Below are positions 42,151-50,672 of a stretch of DNA of 64,000 bases, piece by piece. The notes beneath the pieces are model-generated. The model was not told where the DNA came from and searched no databases. It saw only the letters and a list, made by a program, of their open reading frames with translations. Source of the stretch: Elusimicrobiaceae bacterium (lineage in GTDB: Bacteria > Elusimicrobiota > Elusimicrobia > Elusimicrobiales > Elusimicrobiaceae); contig JAFUJU010000009.1 in NCBI GenBank assembly GCA_017468055.1, forward strand, positions 1 to 64,000, given 5' to 3'. Every line of letters begins with the position of its first letter. The first letter of the stretch is position 1. The translations under genes and the position numbers were made by a program.

Positions 42151-42669
42151 TTACGGCAAACGATAGTAAGTATAGAAAGAACTGTTCTCTGAGTTATTTG
42201 CTCCCGAGCGGTCTTCCACTCCGCCCAAAGCTTTACAAATATCTTTACCTGCTGACTTTCCCCCCTCCTCCGCAGATGAGGCTAAACAAAAATGACCATT
42301 GTTATTAATTACATAAAAGGCATACTCCCAATTTGCATATCTTTGGTCCCTACACCGTGTATAAAAACGGTCAGAAAGAGTTGTGCACTGAAATTTATCG
42401 GTAGAATATGTAATACCACGATCAGCATAAACTTCCCAAGTACCGCCACCAGGTAAAGAAATGTCCAAAGCATCTCCGTCTTTGGCATATTCTCCGTTAG
42501 CCATATAATAGATTCTCTGGGCATCGGCAATTGCTTTTGCCAACACCATGCCTTGCGTAAAACGTGCTTTTCCAACCGCTTTTTGGTATTGCGGCAAGGC
42601 TACGGCGGATAAGATACCGATGATTAACACCACTACTAATAGTTCTATCAATGTAAAACCTTTTTTCAT
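42151..42669 (-). CDS. Type IV prepilin-like protein 3
   Basis: This 172-residue protein has MKKG before FTLIELL and the same assembly helix as prepilins 1 and 2. The shared middle segment reads [20 protein letters not shown]. Cysteines in [17 protein letters not shown] and [10 protein letters not shown] could form the disulfide loop; the C-terminal half is otherwise different from the other two. It is a single-gene unit with the promoter at 42743-42770 and an AAGGAGAG ribosome site. No pilus assembly ATPase, platform or prepilin peptidase is in the window. Confidence 0.92.
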   Translation of the reverse strand: MKKGFTLIELLVVVLIIGILSAVALPQYQKAVGKARFTQGMVLAKAIADAQRIYYMANGEYAKDGDALDISLPGGGTWEVYADRGITYSTDKFQCTTLSDRFYTRCRDQRYANWEYAFYVINNNGHFCLASSAEEGGKSAGKDICKALGGVEDRSGANNSENSSFYTYYRLP

Positions 42670-42742
42670 TTTTCTCTCCTTTTATACGGCTTTAAGGCCC
42701 AACAAACAACACATAAGACTTAAGTCTAAGGGCGACCCCGAA

Positions 42743-42770
42743 ATTGTAGCAAAAAAAAAAAACGTGTCAA
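42743..42770 (-). promoter_or_regulatory. Prepilin 3 promoter with 12-base A/T homopolymer spacer
   Basis: On the minus strand, -35 TTGACA (consensus, 42770-42765), a 16-base spacer and -10 TACAAT (42748-42743). The spacer holds exactly 12 T (42762-42751 on that strand). The sequence on both sides resembles that around 28402-28429. Confidence 0.85.
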
Positions 42771-42893
42771 GAGGAAACGCACTTTCCCTACAAAAAACGG
42801 CCAACAAAAAACAGCTCTCCTCTGCTCATTCCGCAAAGTTTTTGTAAAGATAGTATAACGGCAAAAAGGCTTAAATTTGGAAAAGGGTTGAAC

Positions 42894-42937
42894 GTAAAAA
42901 AGAAACACAGCAGAAAACTTTGTGTTTTCTGCTGTGT
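42894..42937 (-). terminator. Terminator of greA
   Basis: CACAGCAGAAAAC (42906-42918) pairs with GTTTTCTGCTGTG (42924-42936), a 13-bp stem followed on the minus strand by TTTCTTTTTT. Confidence 0.9.
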
Positions 42938-42965
42938 GCGTAAATTATAACACTTGAAAAAGATG

Positions 42966-43436
42966 TTATTTATATTCCAATTTCACAAGCTTATACTTCT
43001 TCGGTCCGCGCGGAAGCTGCGCTTCAAATTCGTCACCTTCCTTATGCCCCAACACGCCCGAAGCTAATGGACTTTTAACCGACAGCAAACCTTTATCGGG
43101 GTTGGATTCCATAGACCCTACCAACGTATAAGTGAACTCAATATCGGCATCTTCGTCTTTGATAGTAACGGTAGCACCGATGCGCGCTTCGCTATGGTCC
43201 ACGTCCAAATTATCGGTAATTTCCACATTTCTGAGTTTGGTTTCCAGCTCTTGGATACGAATTAAAGTTTCCGCTTGTTTTTCTTTAGCGGCGTGGTATT
43301 CGGCATTTTCCCGCAAATCCCCCTGTGCGGCCGCCTCTCCGATTTCCACCGAAAGCGTTGCTTTTAAATCTTTCAAATTTTTCAATTCTTGCATCAACTC
43401 TTCATATTTTTTGCGGCTTACATAATATTTTTCCAT
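42966..43436 (-). CDS. greA: Transcript cleavage factor GreA
   Basis: The 156-residue protein has the usual GreA layout: an N-terminal antiparallel coiled coil (residues about 1-75) with the acidic tip DLRENAEYHAAKEKQ, and a C-terminal FKBP-like domain (FTYTLVGSMESNPDKGLLSV then KSPLASGVLGHKEGDE). It stimulates RNA polymerase to cleave backtracked RNA. ATG 43436 with GGAG upstream is chosen over ATG 43445, which overlaps the ribosome site. Single gene with its own terminator. Confidence 0.95.
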   Translation of the reverse strand: MEKYYVSRKKYEELMQELKNLKDLKATLSVEIGEAAAQGDLRENAEYHAAKEKQAETLIRIQELETKLRNVEITDNLDVDHSEARIGATVTIKDEDADIEFTYTLVGSMESNPDKGLLSVKSPLASGVLGHKEGDEFEAQLPRGPKKYKLVKLEYK

Positions 43437-43502
43437 AAAACACACTCCTGTAGATATAGAGTGTACTATTTATTCGCCAAATAAGCAACCGCACAAATTT
43501 TA

Positions 43503-43531
43503 TTACCAATATTTACCTAAATTTATATAAT
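43503..43531 (+). promoter_or_regulatory. Promoter of the serine protease gene, leaderless arrangement
   Basis: -35 TTACCA (43503-43508), a 17-base spacer and a perfect -10 TATAAT (43526-43531), ending six bases before ATG 43538. No ribosome site is present. Confidence 0.6.
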
Positions 43532-43537
43532 CACTAC

Positions 43538-44281
43538 ATGAAAAACTTTTTTTGCCTCTTACTTATCTTTTGCTTGCAAGCACCGCTTTGGACCAAAACC
43601 CACGTGGAAATAGCGGAGGAAAATTCCCCCTCTATTGTAGCTGTCAATGTGCTTAAAAAAGACGGCACCACCTTTAACGGTACAGGCTTTGTAGTAACGC
43701 CGGACGGCGTTATTGCCACCAGCCGGCACGTGATAGAAGGGGCCCTGTTTGTAAACGTCACTTTCAATACAGGGGCTGTATCGGGTGAGGCCAGACCGCT
43801 GGTACAAGCCGGAGAGGTGGACTTGGCATTGATCAAAATAGAAGCCAGAAATCTGCCCACCGTTTCTTTGGGCAATTCCGACTATGTACTTCCGGGGGAA
43901 GAAATTACCGTTATCGGCAATCCCCGCCGTCTGCAAAATACGGTTACTTCAGGCTTGGTCAGCCAAGTGCGTAAAAAATCCGACGGTATTATTTGGCATC
44001 AAATCAGTGCGCCTATTTCGCCCAGTTCCAGTGGAAGCCCCGTGTTTAATAAAGACGGACATGTTGTTTCCGTTGCTTTTTCCAGCTATAAGGGAGAGGG
44101 AAACCAAAATTTAAACTTTTCCGTGCCCTCTAATTATCTGATTAAACTGCTCAATGCAAAAAATTATTTCCCCGCTGTCATTACCCCCGGCCAAAAGCAA
44201 AATACAGGCTCGGTGTGGGGAAAAATTACCGCCCATATTGCCAAAGCATGGGAAATGGTATGCCGTCCATTCCGCAAATAA
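43538..44281 (+). CDS. Exported trypsin-like serine protease without PDZ domain
   Basis: This 247-residue protein has a signal peptide (MKNFFCLLLIFCLQAPLW). It has an HtrA/DegP-type chymotrypsin fold at about 25-210: His64 in ATSRHVIEG, Asp95 in EVDLALIK and Ser165 in SPSSSGSPVF. The nucleophile loop reads SSSGSP rather than GNSGGP; the Ser is present, but one oxyanion-hole glycine position is Ser. No PDZ domain follows, unlike DegP. It may be a periplasmic quality-control or processing protease. The next gene (44380) encodes a large unknown membrane-anchored protein that could be a partner or substrate; that is speculation. Confidence 0.85.
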   Translation: MKNFFCLLLIFCLQAPLWTKTHVEIAEENSPSIVAVNVLKKDGTTFNGTGFVVTPDGVIATSRHVIEGALFVNVTFNTGAVSGEARPLVQAGEVDLALIKIEARNLPTVSLGNSDYVLPGEEITVIGNPRRLQNTVTSGLVSQVRKKSDGIIWHQISAPISPSSSGSPVFNKDGHVVSVAFSSYKGEGNQNLNFSVPSNYLIKLLNAKNYFPAVITPGQKQNTGSVWGKITAHIAKAWEMVCRPFRK

Positions 44282-44379
44282 AACAGACCTATTTTTAAAA
44301 TAGGCCAAATGGTCCTTGCTTTTCAACGGAAAAAATGGTTACACTTTATGTATAACTCTTTTAGGAAGAGAGGTGTTTC

Positions 44380-46473
44380 ATGTCCAATCATCAAAAGGCA
44401 AAAACTGCCGGAAAAATTATCATTGTCGTCTTAAGCTTAGCTATTTTATTCTTTTTATTACTCCCTTTCTTGGATCATCCTGCCGCCTCCGGCAGCTCCG
44501 GCGCTAAGAAAGCTACCCCCCAAATTTTTACTTCCAACCCGTTGAGTGAGTTGGTACAGAAGGTGTTTGCTTTATTTAAAAAAGACAAGCCCCAAGCCCC
44601 CACCTATCCTGCGGAAATGACGGACGAAATGTTGGCCTCGTTAACGCCGGAAGAACAACAAAAATACGCCTTGCAAAGAAGTGAAGAAAAAGACGCAAGC
44701 AACTTTGAATATAGCTCAGAAGTAGATGCCAGCTATAATTATGGAGAGGCGGGCATGGTCAACGAAGACGGCGAGTGGATTTTGGTACGCCAGACGGCCC
44801 CCGAATCTGCCAATCCGGGCATGCATGAAGTCAACACCCGCGATAATGCTTACGAACAATATATCCGCCAAGAGCGCGCCGCACGTTACACCGGCAAAGC
44901 AGGAGCAGATGCCGGTCCTGTCATTCCCGATTCCAAATGGGCCCGCTTATGGAAACCGATTAAAGCTTTCTTTACCGGAAAAGATGAGGATGTTTCTGCA
45001 AATAATTCCCCGCAAAGTACCGAACAGGAAAATGCCTACCTCTTGGCCTCTTCCGGCTCCGGCTTAGGGAAAGATGATTATAAACAGGGTAATATCTACA
45101 GACGTGGCCAATCTGCCGACATTCCCGCTTCCGCTTGGGAATTTGGAAACGGAGAGAGTGTGTCTCTGGACGATATGCTAAATCCGGAAACTTCTCTAAA
45201 CAACATCATAGCAGCTTATAAAGAGATGGCTAAAAAAACGTTGACCCCTCAACAATATGAAAAATTTGCCAAAGAAGTGGACGGTATTAAAGATAGAAAC
45301 AGAAGAGAACTAATAGAATTAACCAAACAACAGTTGTGGAAAAACTTGGAGGCAGAAGCGGCAAAAGATAAACCTCAAAATTTTATAGAGAAAACCCTTC
45401 TTGCTTCCGCGTGTAACTCAGTCCCAAAATCTGCGAGCTTTTCCTCCCTTTATAACACATCTGATGAAAAAGATCAGAATTGCAAAAACTATCAGCCTGC
45501 AGCCAATCAAGAACAGAGCCAACAAACAGAGCAAGGACTTTTACAGAAGAACAATCAAAAAGCCAATGAGACTAAGGAGCGTAAAAAAGAAGCGTTTAAA
45601 GAGTTTTTTACTCGGCCCGATTCTAAGAGGGAATTTGATGAAAAATCCTTAAGGATGTTGGTGGTACTTGGAAAAACGGAAGAAGCCCCTTTTAGAGATA
45701 AATTTAAATCTCAAGCTTACGACGAATATGGAGAAGAAATCCTTCCGGAAAACATGAGTGAGGAACAAAAGGAGGAACAAAGAAAACTTAAATTCCAGGA
45801 AGAAATATCTGATTATATTTTTCAAAAGCAAGGATGCGGAAAAGGGAAACCCTGTTACTGGGTGGGTGGGGAATATTTAGGCTCCAACCCCGAGCTTAGA
45901 CACTCTGTTGAAAGCTCCGGAATGGAATATTTGGGAGACCCGCTAAATGTCATTCAACCTTTACTCGCGGAATATATGGAACAAAAGATCTCAGAAGGAA
46001 CGGAAGAGGAGGTTGATGAGTTTCTACAAGTACAGAAAAACCCAGATTTTTTAAACAATGTTCTTTACTATGTTCCTTACAATGCACAAAATATGGAAGA
46101 ATTAAACAAAAGAAATCGCCATAGAAGTGAAGATTCTTTTTATTACTATATACCCAGTGCTGCTAATGCGGTAGCGATGCAGGAAGAATTACCACAGCCT
46201 TTTCGTGTTATTTACGATGACACTGATGGCACTGTTTTGGATAAAGCACAAAACATTGACTTTACTCAACGCGGAGAAAAAATACATCAACAGGTTAAGG
46301 AAAGATATGCTGAAATTCATGGAATCGCACATGACACCGGTTTGATTCAAAGAACGCATCAGGAATGTGGGGAAAGATATTTACATTATCATTCCCAAAA
46401 CATACGTGAAGAAATGCAACAGCATGCCAATGAGCATATAGAAGATCAGATGAACTTACCCTCCAATAAATAA
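44380..46473 (+). CDS. Large membrane-anchored protein of unknown function
   Basis: This 697-residue protein has one membrane helix at about 12-31 (IIIVVLSLAILFFLLLPFLD) after a Lys-rich N-terminus, so the bulk should face the periplasm. The rest is hydrophilic, rich in Glu, Lys, Gln and Asn, with probable disordered and helical stretches and four cysteines grouped as SACNS, NCKN and GCGKGKPCYWVGGEYLG. No family recognised. From about base 45200 onward, codons are visibly more A/T-rich (AAA, AGA, TTT) than in the first 800 bases, suggesting a different history for the C-terminal two thirds. GGAAGAGAGG ribosome site; followed by a terminator. Confidence 0.75.
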   Translation: MSNHQKAKTAGKIIIVVLSLAILFFLLLPFLDHPAASGSSGAKKATPQIFTSNPLSELVQKVFALFKKDKPQAPTYPAEMTDEMLASLTPEEQQKYALQRSEEKDASNFEYSSEVDASYNYGEAGMVNEDGEWILVRQTAPESANPGMHEVNTRDNAYEQYIRQERAARYTGKAGADAGPVIPDSKWARLWKPIKAFFTGKDEDVSANNSPQSTEQENAYLLASSGSGLGKDDYKQGNIYRRGQSADIPASAWEFGNGESVSLDDMLNPETSLNNIIAAYKEMAKKTLTPQQYEKFAKEVDGIKDRNRRELIELTKQQLWKNLEAEAAKDKPQNFIEKTLLASACNSVPKSASFSSLYNTSDEKDQNCKNYQPAANQEQSQQTEQGLLQKNNQKANETKERKKEAFKEFFTRPDSKREFDEKSLRMLVVLGKTEEAPFRDKFKSQAYDEYGEEILPENMSEEQKEEQRKLKFQEEISDYIFQKQGCGKGKPCYWVGGEYLGSNPELRHSVESSGMEYLGDPLNVIQPLLAEYMEQKISEGTEEEVDEFLQVQKNPDFLNNVLYYVPYNAQNMEELNKRNRHRSEDSFYYYIPSAANAVAMQEELPQPFRVIYDDTDGTVLDKAQNIDFTQRGEKIHQQVKERYAEIHGIAHDTGLIQRTHQECGERYLHYHSQNIREEMQQHANEHIEDQMNLPSNK

Positions 46474-46484
46474 TATTTGCACTC

Positions 46485-46516
46485 AACACCCGCCGAAATA
46501 AGGCGGGTGTTTTTTG
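46485..46516 (+). terminator. Terminator of the 697-residue gene
   Basis: ACACCCGCC (46486-46494) pairs with GGCGGGTGT (46502-46510), followed by T. Confidence 0.9.
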
Positions 46517-46657
46517 CGCTTGATAAGAACAACACTCTCTCACCTGCACACGCGCCCGCGCGTTCTAAGAAAGCCTTGTCAAAAGCAAAGCAAAACAGCT
46601 ATACTTGAGGTAAGGCTTTCAAAGCCCTGATGTTTGATTTTGATATATGGAGATTTT

Positions 46658-47215
46658 ATGAAAAAAATTATTTTACCGCTCCTTTTTGTTTTAGTCTTTG
46701 CCACTGCCTGTCACCAAGAGAAAAAAGAGGCCCCCTATAACCGTCAGGCCGCCGCGGACAATTACGAACGTAATTTCCGCAGCAATGTATTTGCTTCCTG
46801 CTTAAACGAAGGCAAACCCTATTCCACCTATTCTTTAGCACGTGTCAACCGCAAACCGACTGATTGTGACCCCCGCTTTAAAGTTACGTTTCTTAACGGA
46901 CCTTGCGAAGGGAAAACCATTTTCACCACAGATGTGATTGAACGGACCTCCCCCGTTTCCGGCGGGCAATTGATTAAAGGGGAAGTAGTGTTGCGCAATT
47001 ATTACAACCCCCGCAAATTAGATAAAGATACAGCCAAACTGGACCGCTGGCAAAAAGGCGTGGTGTACGATACTTCCCGCATGGAAGAAGGAGTAGTGGA
47101 GCTGGAATTCCCGCGTGACAGCAATGACTTTATGGCCGCCAGAGAGTTTATCTTTTTGCATAACGTACGTTATATTCAAAAACCGGAACAAAAAGATCCG
47201 CGCATTTGGTTATAG
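46658..47215 (+). CDS. Lipoprotein of unknown function, first gene of an envelope operon
   Basis: The 185-residue protein has a lipoprotein signal (FATAC, Cys18). The mature part includes FKVTFLNGPCEGKTIFTTDV and GQLIKGEVVLRNYYNP, suggesting a small beta-barrel or Ig-like fold. Family not recognised. ATG 46658 with ATGGAGA upstream is chosen over an upstream in-frame start. The next gene begins 11 bases downstream. Confidence 0.75.
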   Translation: MKKIILPLLFVLVFATACHQEKKEAPYNRQAAADNYERNFRSNVFASCLNEGKPYSTYSLARVNRKPTDCDPRFKVTFLNGPCEGKTIFTTDVIERTSPVSGGQLIKGEVVLRNYYNPRKLDKDTAKLDRWQKGVVYDTSRMEEGVVELEFPRDSNDFMAAREFIFLHNVRYIQKPEQKDPRIWL

Positions 47216-47226
47216 GAGAAAAAAAC

Positions 47227-47934
47227 ATGTTAAAAAAGTTTTTATTCTTTGCAATTTCTTGTTTCTTACCACTGGCAGTTTTCGCCCAAGAATCCGACTT
47301 GCTCACTCCTGAAACTTTGATTTTAGATGTTCCTACAGCCAATGTGTTGGATAAATATCAGGCTTCCTTTTTGACCCGCTCTTATGCCAACGGAACAATT
47401 ATGGAAAGTTTGGATTTTGGAGTTATTCCGCAGGTTAATATCGGTGTTTCTTTAGCCGTGTATGAACTGGTGGGAAGCTCTGACGATATTAAAGTATTGG
47501 ATCCGGACTTTCAGGTAAAGTGGAAACTCTTTGACGGTAGTTTGTATTTGCCGGCCATTGCCATCGGCTATGACGGCCGCCGCTATGGATATAACCGCAA
47601 AACCAAAGATTATTTAGATGACCGCAAAGGCGGCTATATCACTCTTACGCGTGAGCTTTTTACCCCCGGACTGCATATTTCTTTGGGGGCGAATTTATCC
47701 GATTTTGACCGGCATGATATCTATGCCTTTACAGGCATGTCTTGGCAATTAAAAGACTATTTTTCTTTCTTAGCCGAATGGGATAATATCAACAATGTCC
47801 GTGATTCCCGCTTCAACCTAGGGGCTAATATTTTCATTTCCCACGCACTTACGTTAACCGGTGCGGTGCGCCGCATTGGCAGAGGAAGTGAAAATGAACG
47901 CGTATTACAATTACGCTATGTAACCAATTTTTAA
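47227..47934 (+). CDS. Predicted outer-membrane beta-barrel protein
   Basis: This 235-residue protein has a signal peptide (MLKKFLFFAISCFLPLAVFA, then Q). The rest consists of alternating amphipathic strands (SLDFGVIPQVNIGVSLAVYE, LYLPAIAIGYDGRRYGYN, LHISLGANLSDFD) ending in LQLRYVTNF, a typical C-terminal barrel strand with terminal Phe. It weakly recalls the YjbH-type barrels of exopolysaccharide loci, but I would not assign it. GGAGAAAA ribosome site at the end of the preceding gene. Confidence 0.75.
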   Translation: MLKKFLFFAISCFLPLAVFAQESDLLTPETLILDVPTANVLDKYQASFLTRSYANGTIMESLDFGVIPQVNIGVSLAVYELVGSSDDIKVLDPDFQVKWKLFDGSLYLPAIAIGYDGRRYGYNRKTKDYLDDRKGGYITLTRELFTPGLHISLGANLSDFDRHDIYAFTGMSWQLKDYFSFLAEWDNINNVRDSRFNLGANIFISHALTLTGAVRRIGRGSENERVLQLRYVTNF

Positions 47935-47942
47935 GGACCTGT

Positions 47943-48398
47943 ATGCAAACACAAGCGCCCGCCACCAAACAACAATTCAAAAGACGCACTATTTTTATTA
48001 AAAAAGGTCTTCAGTTTCGCTACATGACCTTAATTATCTTAAGCGTATTGGCCGGACTTTTAATCATGTCTTTTGAGTTGGTATTTACCCTGAGTGAAAT
48101 GTTTGATCAACACCCCGTTCTCCTGCAACCGTTGTATGAGCATTTTCCCCGTTTGGCTTACGGTTTTATTTACAAAATCATCATTTATATTGTTTTTGTC
48201 ATCTTGATTTCCGCCATTTTATCGCACAGAATGGCCGGCCCCGTCTATCGTTTTGAACAGACCTGTAAGGCCATTGCCAAGGGAGATTTTTCCCAACGCA
48301 TACACCTGCGCAAAGGGGACCAGTTTACCGAGTTACAAGATGAGTTCAACAAGATGATGGACCGTGTAGAAGAAGAAATTAATAAAAACAAGAAGTAA
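47943..48398 (+). CDS. Orphan HAMP-domain membrane protein
   Basis: This 151-residue protein has a basic cytoplasmic N-terminus, two membrane helices (about 28-50 and 72-94) around a short periplasmic loop, and a C-terminal HAMP domain (about 95-147: HRMAGPVYRFEQTCKAIAKG through GDQFTELQDEFNKMMDRV). Nothing follows the HAMP: no kinase, cyclase or methyl-accepting domain. HAMP domains pass conformational signals across the membrane, so it may signal to a partner protein or act as a structural element. Its neighbours are envelope genes (TolC-like, patatin, TPR). Confidence 0.85.
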   Translation: MQTQAPATKQQFKRRTIFIKKGLQFRYMTLIILSVLAGLLIMSFELVFTLSEMFDQHPVLLQPLYEHFPRLAYGFIYKIIIYIVFVILISAILSHRMAGPVYRFEQTCKAIAKGDFSQRIHLRKGDQFTELQDEFNKMMDRVEEEINKNKK

Positions 48399-48407
48399 CG
48401 GGGGATT

Positions 48408-49709
48408 ATGAAAAAAATATATTGCCTGTGTTTGGCTTTGCTTTTGGCTCTACCGGCGGCCGCCCAAAAAGAATACGGTTTGCGCTTTTCCAGCTTAATT
48501 AATGACGAGCTCAGCTTGGAAAATGCCATTCGCATCGGTTTAGAAAACAATAGCGACTTTTTGCTAGCCCAACAAGAAGTAATTGTAGCTGAGCAAAAAG
48601 TAAAACAAGCCAAATTCCTCTTTTTGCCCCAATTTGCCTTTCAGGGAACGGCTACTTGGTATGATTTGGATTATCCGATGGTTTTGCCCGAATCCGTGGC
48701 CAACCGCTTAATTCCTAACAATGATTCTCAAAATGCAGGGGACAAGCACCAATTTTTCGGCGTAGGTGTATCCGGAACGCAATACCTTTATTCCGGCGGC
48801 AGAATACGCGGTGCTTTAAAAATGGCCGAAGCTAACCTAAAACAGGTGCAAAGCAAATATGAATCTGTTAAAAATGCAGTGGTCTTAGACATTAAAAAAT
48901 CTTTTTTCCAGTTACTTTATGCTCAGCACCTCTTAGAGCTTGCCAACCGTGTGGACCAAAAAACCCACCACTATGCGCGATCTCTTAAAGTTTCTTCTTG
49001 GGATAAAATCAAAGCCCAATATGTGCTGTCCAAACTTTATTCTCAGAAAAATATAGCTGCCAATGAACTGCAAAAAGCCCAATTGGCTATGTTGGTCAGC
49101 CTTAACAAAGAATTAAACAGTCCGGTAAAAGTGAAAGGGGATTTTTCCCCCGTTGATGTAAAGTTGGATTTGGCCACTTTAAACTTATGGTCCATGGAAT
49201 TTAGGCCTGAGCTCAAAGCAGCTATTTATGCCTTAGAGCTGGATAATTTGGCCATAGATTTGGCTTTGTCCCGCCGCTATCCCGATTTGGTACTGACCGG
49301 CAGTTACGAACGCCTGGGCATAGAAACTTTAAACGATGAAAATAAGCAAATTTCTTTGGCGGTACGCTTGCCGCTTCCTTACAATGTAGCCTCTCAAACG
49401 GCCCAACGAAAAGCGGAGCAAAAGCAAAGCACTTTGCGGCGGGCGGCTATGGAAGATAAAATCCGGGTACAGGTGGCAGAAAATTACGTCAATATGCTTT
49501 TCTGGCAAAAGGAAGTGAGCAACCGTCAAAACACATGGAGAGAAGTGGAAAAATTACTTTCCAGCCAGCCGACATCCGCACCTGTAAATCTGAATGCTTT
49601 AGAAGCCTTAGACGCTTATTACCAGAGCGGAAAAGACTATTACCAAAGCATTTTGCAAAATCTGACTTCCAAGTCCTCTTTAGAATGGGCTATCGGACGG
49701 GATTTATAA
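48408..49709 (+). CDS. TolC-family outer-membrane efflux protein
   Basis: This 433-residue protein has a signal peptide (MKKIYCLCLALLLALPAAA). It has the repeated OEP architecture: LENAIRIGLENNSDFLLAQQ in the first half and FRPELKAAIYALELDNLAID in the second, joined by long heptad helices, plus strand segments (GVSGTQYLYSGGRIRGALK; VLTGSYERLG). It should trimerise as an export channel. No inner-membrane pump or adaptor gene is adjacent, so the partner is unknown. Ninth base after the HAMP stop; GGGGGATT upstream. Confidence 0.9.
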   Translation: MKKIYCLCLALLLALPAAAQKEYGLRFSSLINDELSLENAIRIGLENNSDFLLAQQEVIVAEQKVKQAKFLFLPQFAFQGTATWYDLDYPMVLPESVANRLIPNNDSQNAGDKHQFFGVGVSGTQYLYSGGRIRGALKMAEANLKQVQSKYESVKNAVVLDIKKSFFQLLYAQHLLELANRVDQKTHHYARSLKVSSWDKIKAQYVLSKLYSQKNIAANELQKAQLAMLVSLNKELNSPVKVKGDFSPVDVKLDLATLNLWSMEFRPELKAAIYALELDNLAIDLALSRRYPDLVLTGSYERLGIETLNDENKQISLAVRLPLPYNVASQTAQRKAEQKQSTLRRAAMEDKIRVQVAENYVNMLFWQKEVSNRQNTWREVEKLLSSQPTSAPVNLNALEALDAYYQSGKDYYQSILQNLTSKSSLEWAIGRDL

Positions 49710-49718
49710 AGTATTTTC

Positions 49719-50672
49719 ATGAAAAAAACACGGTGGTTTTTAGCTTTTATTTGTCTCTTTTTGTTCTGTCCGCTTTGGGCTTTGCCCGATGTAACACAGG
49801 ACGCTGTCTTACGTGATTTTTTGTGGGAAGAGTTTACATCCGTTCCGGCCAGCCAACGGCCTAAAATAGGCCTTGCTTTGTCGGCCGGAGGAGCCCGCGG
49901 TTTTGCCCATGTAGGTGTTTTGGAAGTATTGCACCATGCAGGAGTGCCGATAGATGTAATGGCCGGCACCTCCATGGGGGCCGTCGTTGGTTCTTTATAT
50001 GCCGCAGGCCTGCCGACACAACGGCTTTGGGAAATCGGCCAACATATTACCATAGACAAAATCACACCGGATTTCAACTTGATGGGTCTGTTTAAATTTT
50101 TGTTTCTGAAGAAACTTCCCTCTTCCCAAAATCTGCAATCTTTTTTTCAAGAACAAATCGGTCATATACGCTTTGAAGATTTAGATATTCCTTTTGCTAC
50201 TGCTGCTATGGATGTGAAGACGGGAGAGCAAGTCGTTTTTGATTCAGGGCCGTTGGACATTGCCGTACGCGCCAGCATGAACTTGCCGGGGGTTTTTGAT
50301 CCGGTAGAATACCGTCACCGTTATCTGGTGGACGGAGCTGTGGTAAATTATTTACCGGTCAATCTGGTAAAAAACAAAGGAGCCGATTATATTATCGCTT
50401 CCGTTACTCCCTTAGATTTTTCTTCCCAAGTTCCCAAAACGGTAGCGGCTTACTTGTTGCGCATCGGTGATGTGCGCGGAGCTGCCATGATTGAAGAGTC
50501 TGCCCAAAAAGCTAATTTTGTGATTCAAAACCGCGTCTTAGGTATCAGCACGCTGGATTTAGACAAACTGCATACAGCCGGAGAAATAGGAATCCGCTCT
50601 GCAAATAAAGAATTGGAGGCACTGCAGGAAGATATCCTGTTGTTTGCAATAGACCATGTGCTTAAAAAATAA
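49719..50672 (+). CDS. Exported patatin-like phospholipase
   Basis: This 317-residue RssA/patatin-family lipid hydrolase has a signal peptide (RWFLAFICLFLFCPLWA). The catalytic dyad and oxyanion hole are visible: LALSAGGARGFAHVGVLEVL, GTSMG with nucleophile Ser in DVMAGTSMGAV, and VDGAVVNYLPV with Asp. The signal peptide suggests action on periplasmic or outer-membrane phospholipids. Overlaps the TPR gene by 17 bases. Confidence 0.9.
   Translation: MKKTRWFLAFICLFLFCPLWALPDVTQDAVLRDFLWEEFTSVPASQRPKIGLALSAGGARGFAHVGVLEVLHHAGVPIDVMAGTSMGAVVGSLYAAGLPTQRLWEIGQHITIDKITPDFNLMGLFKFLFLKKLPSSQNLQSFFQEQIGHIRFEDLDIPFATAAMDVKTGEQVVFDSGPLDIAVRASMNLPGVFDPVEYRHRYLVDGAVVNYLPVNLVKNKGADYIIASVTPLDFSSQVPKTVAAYLLRIGDVRGAAMIEESAQKANFVIQNRVLGISTLDLDKLHTAGEIGIRSANKELEALQEDILLFAIDHVLKK

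Noticed and set aside
44284-44306. Terminator after the serine protease
   Set aside because: CCTATTTT/AAAATAGG forms a short A/T stem without a T run. It may be a weak pause, but it is not convincing as an intrinsic terminator.
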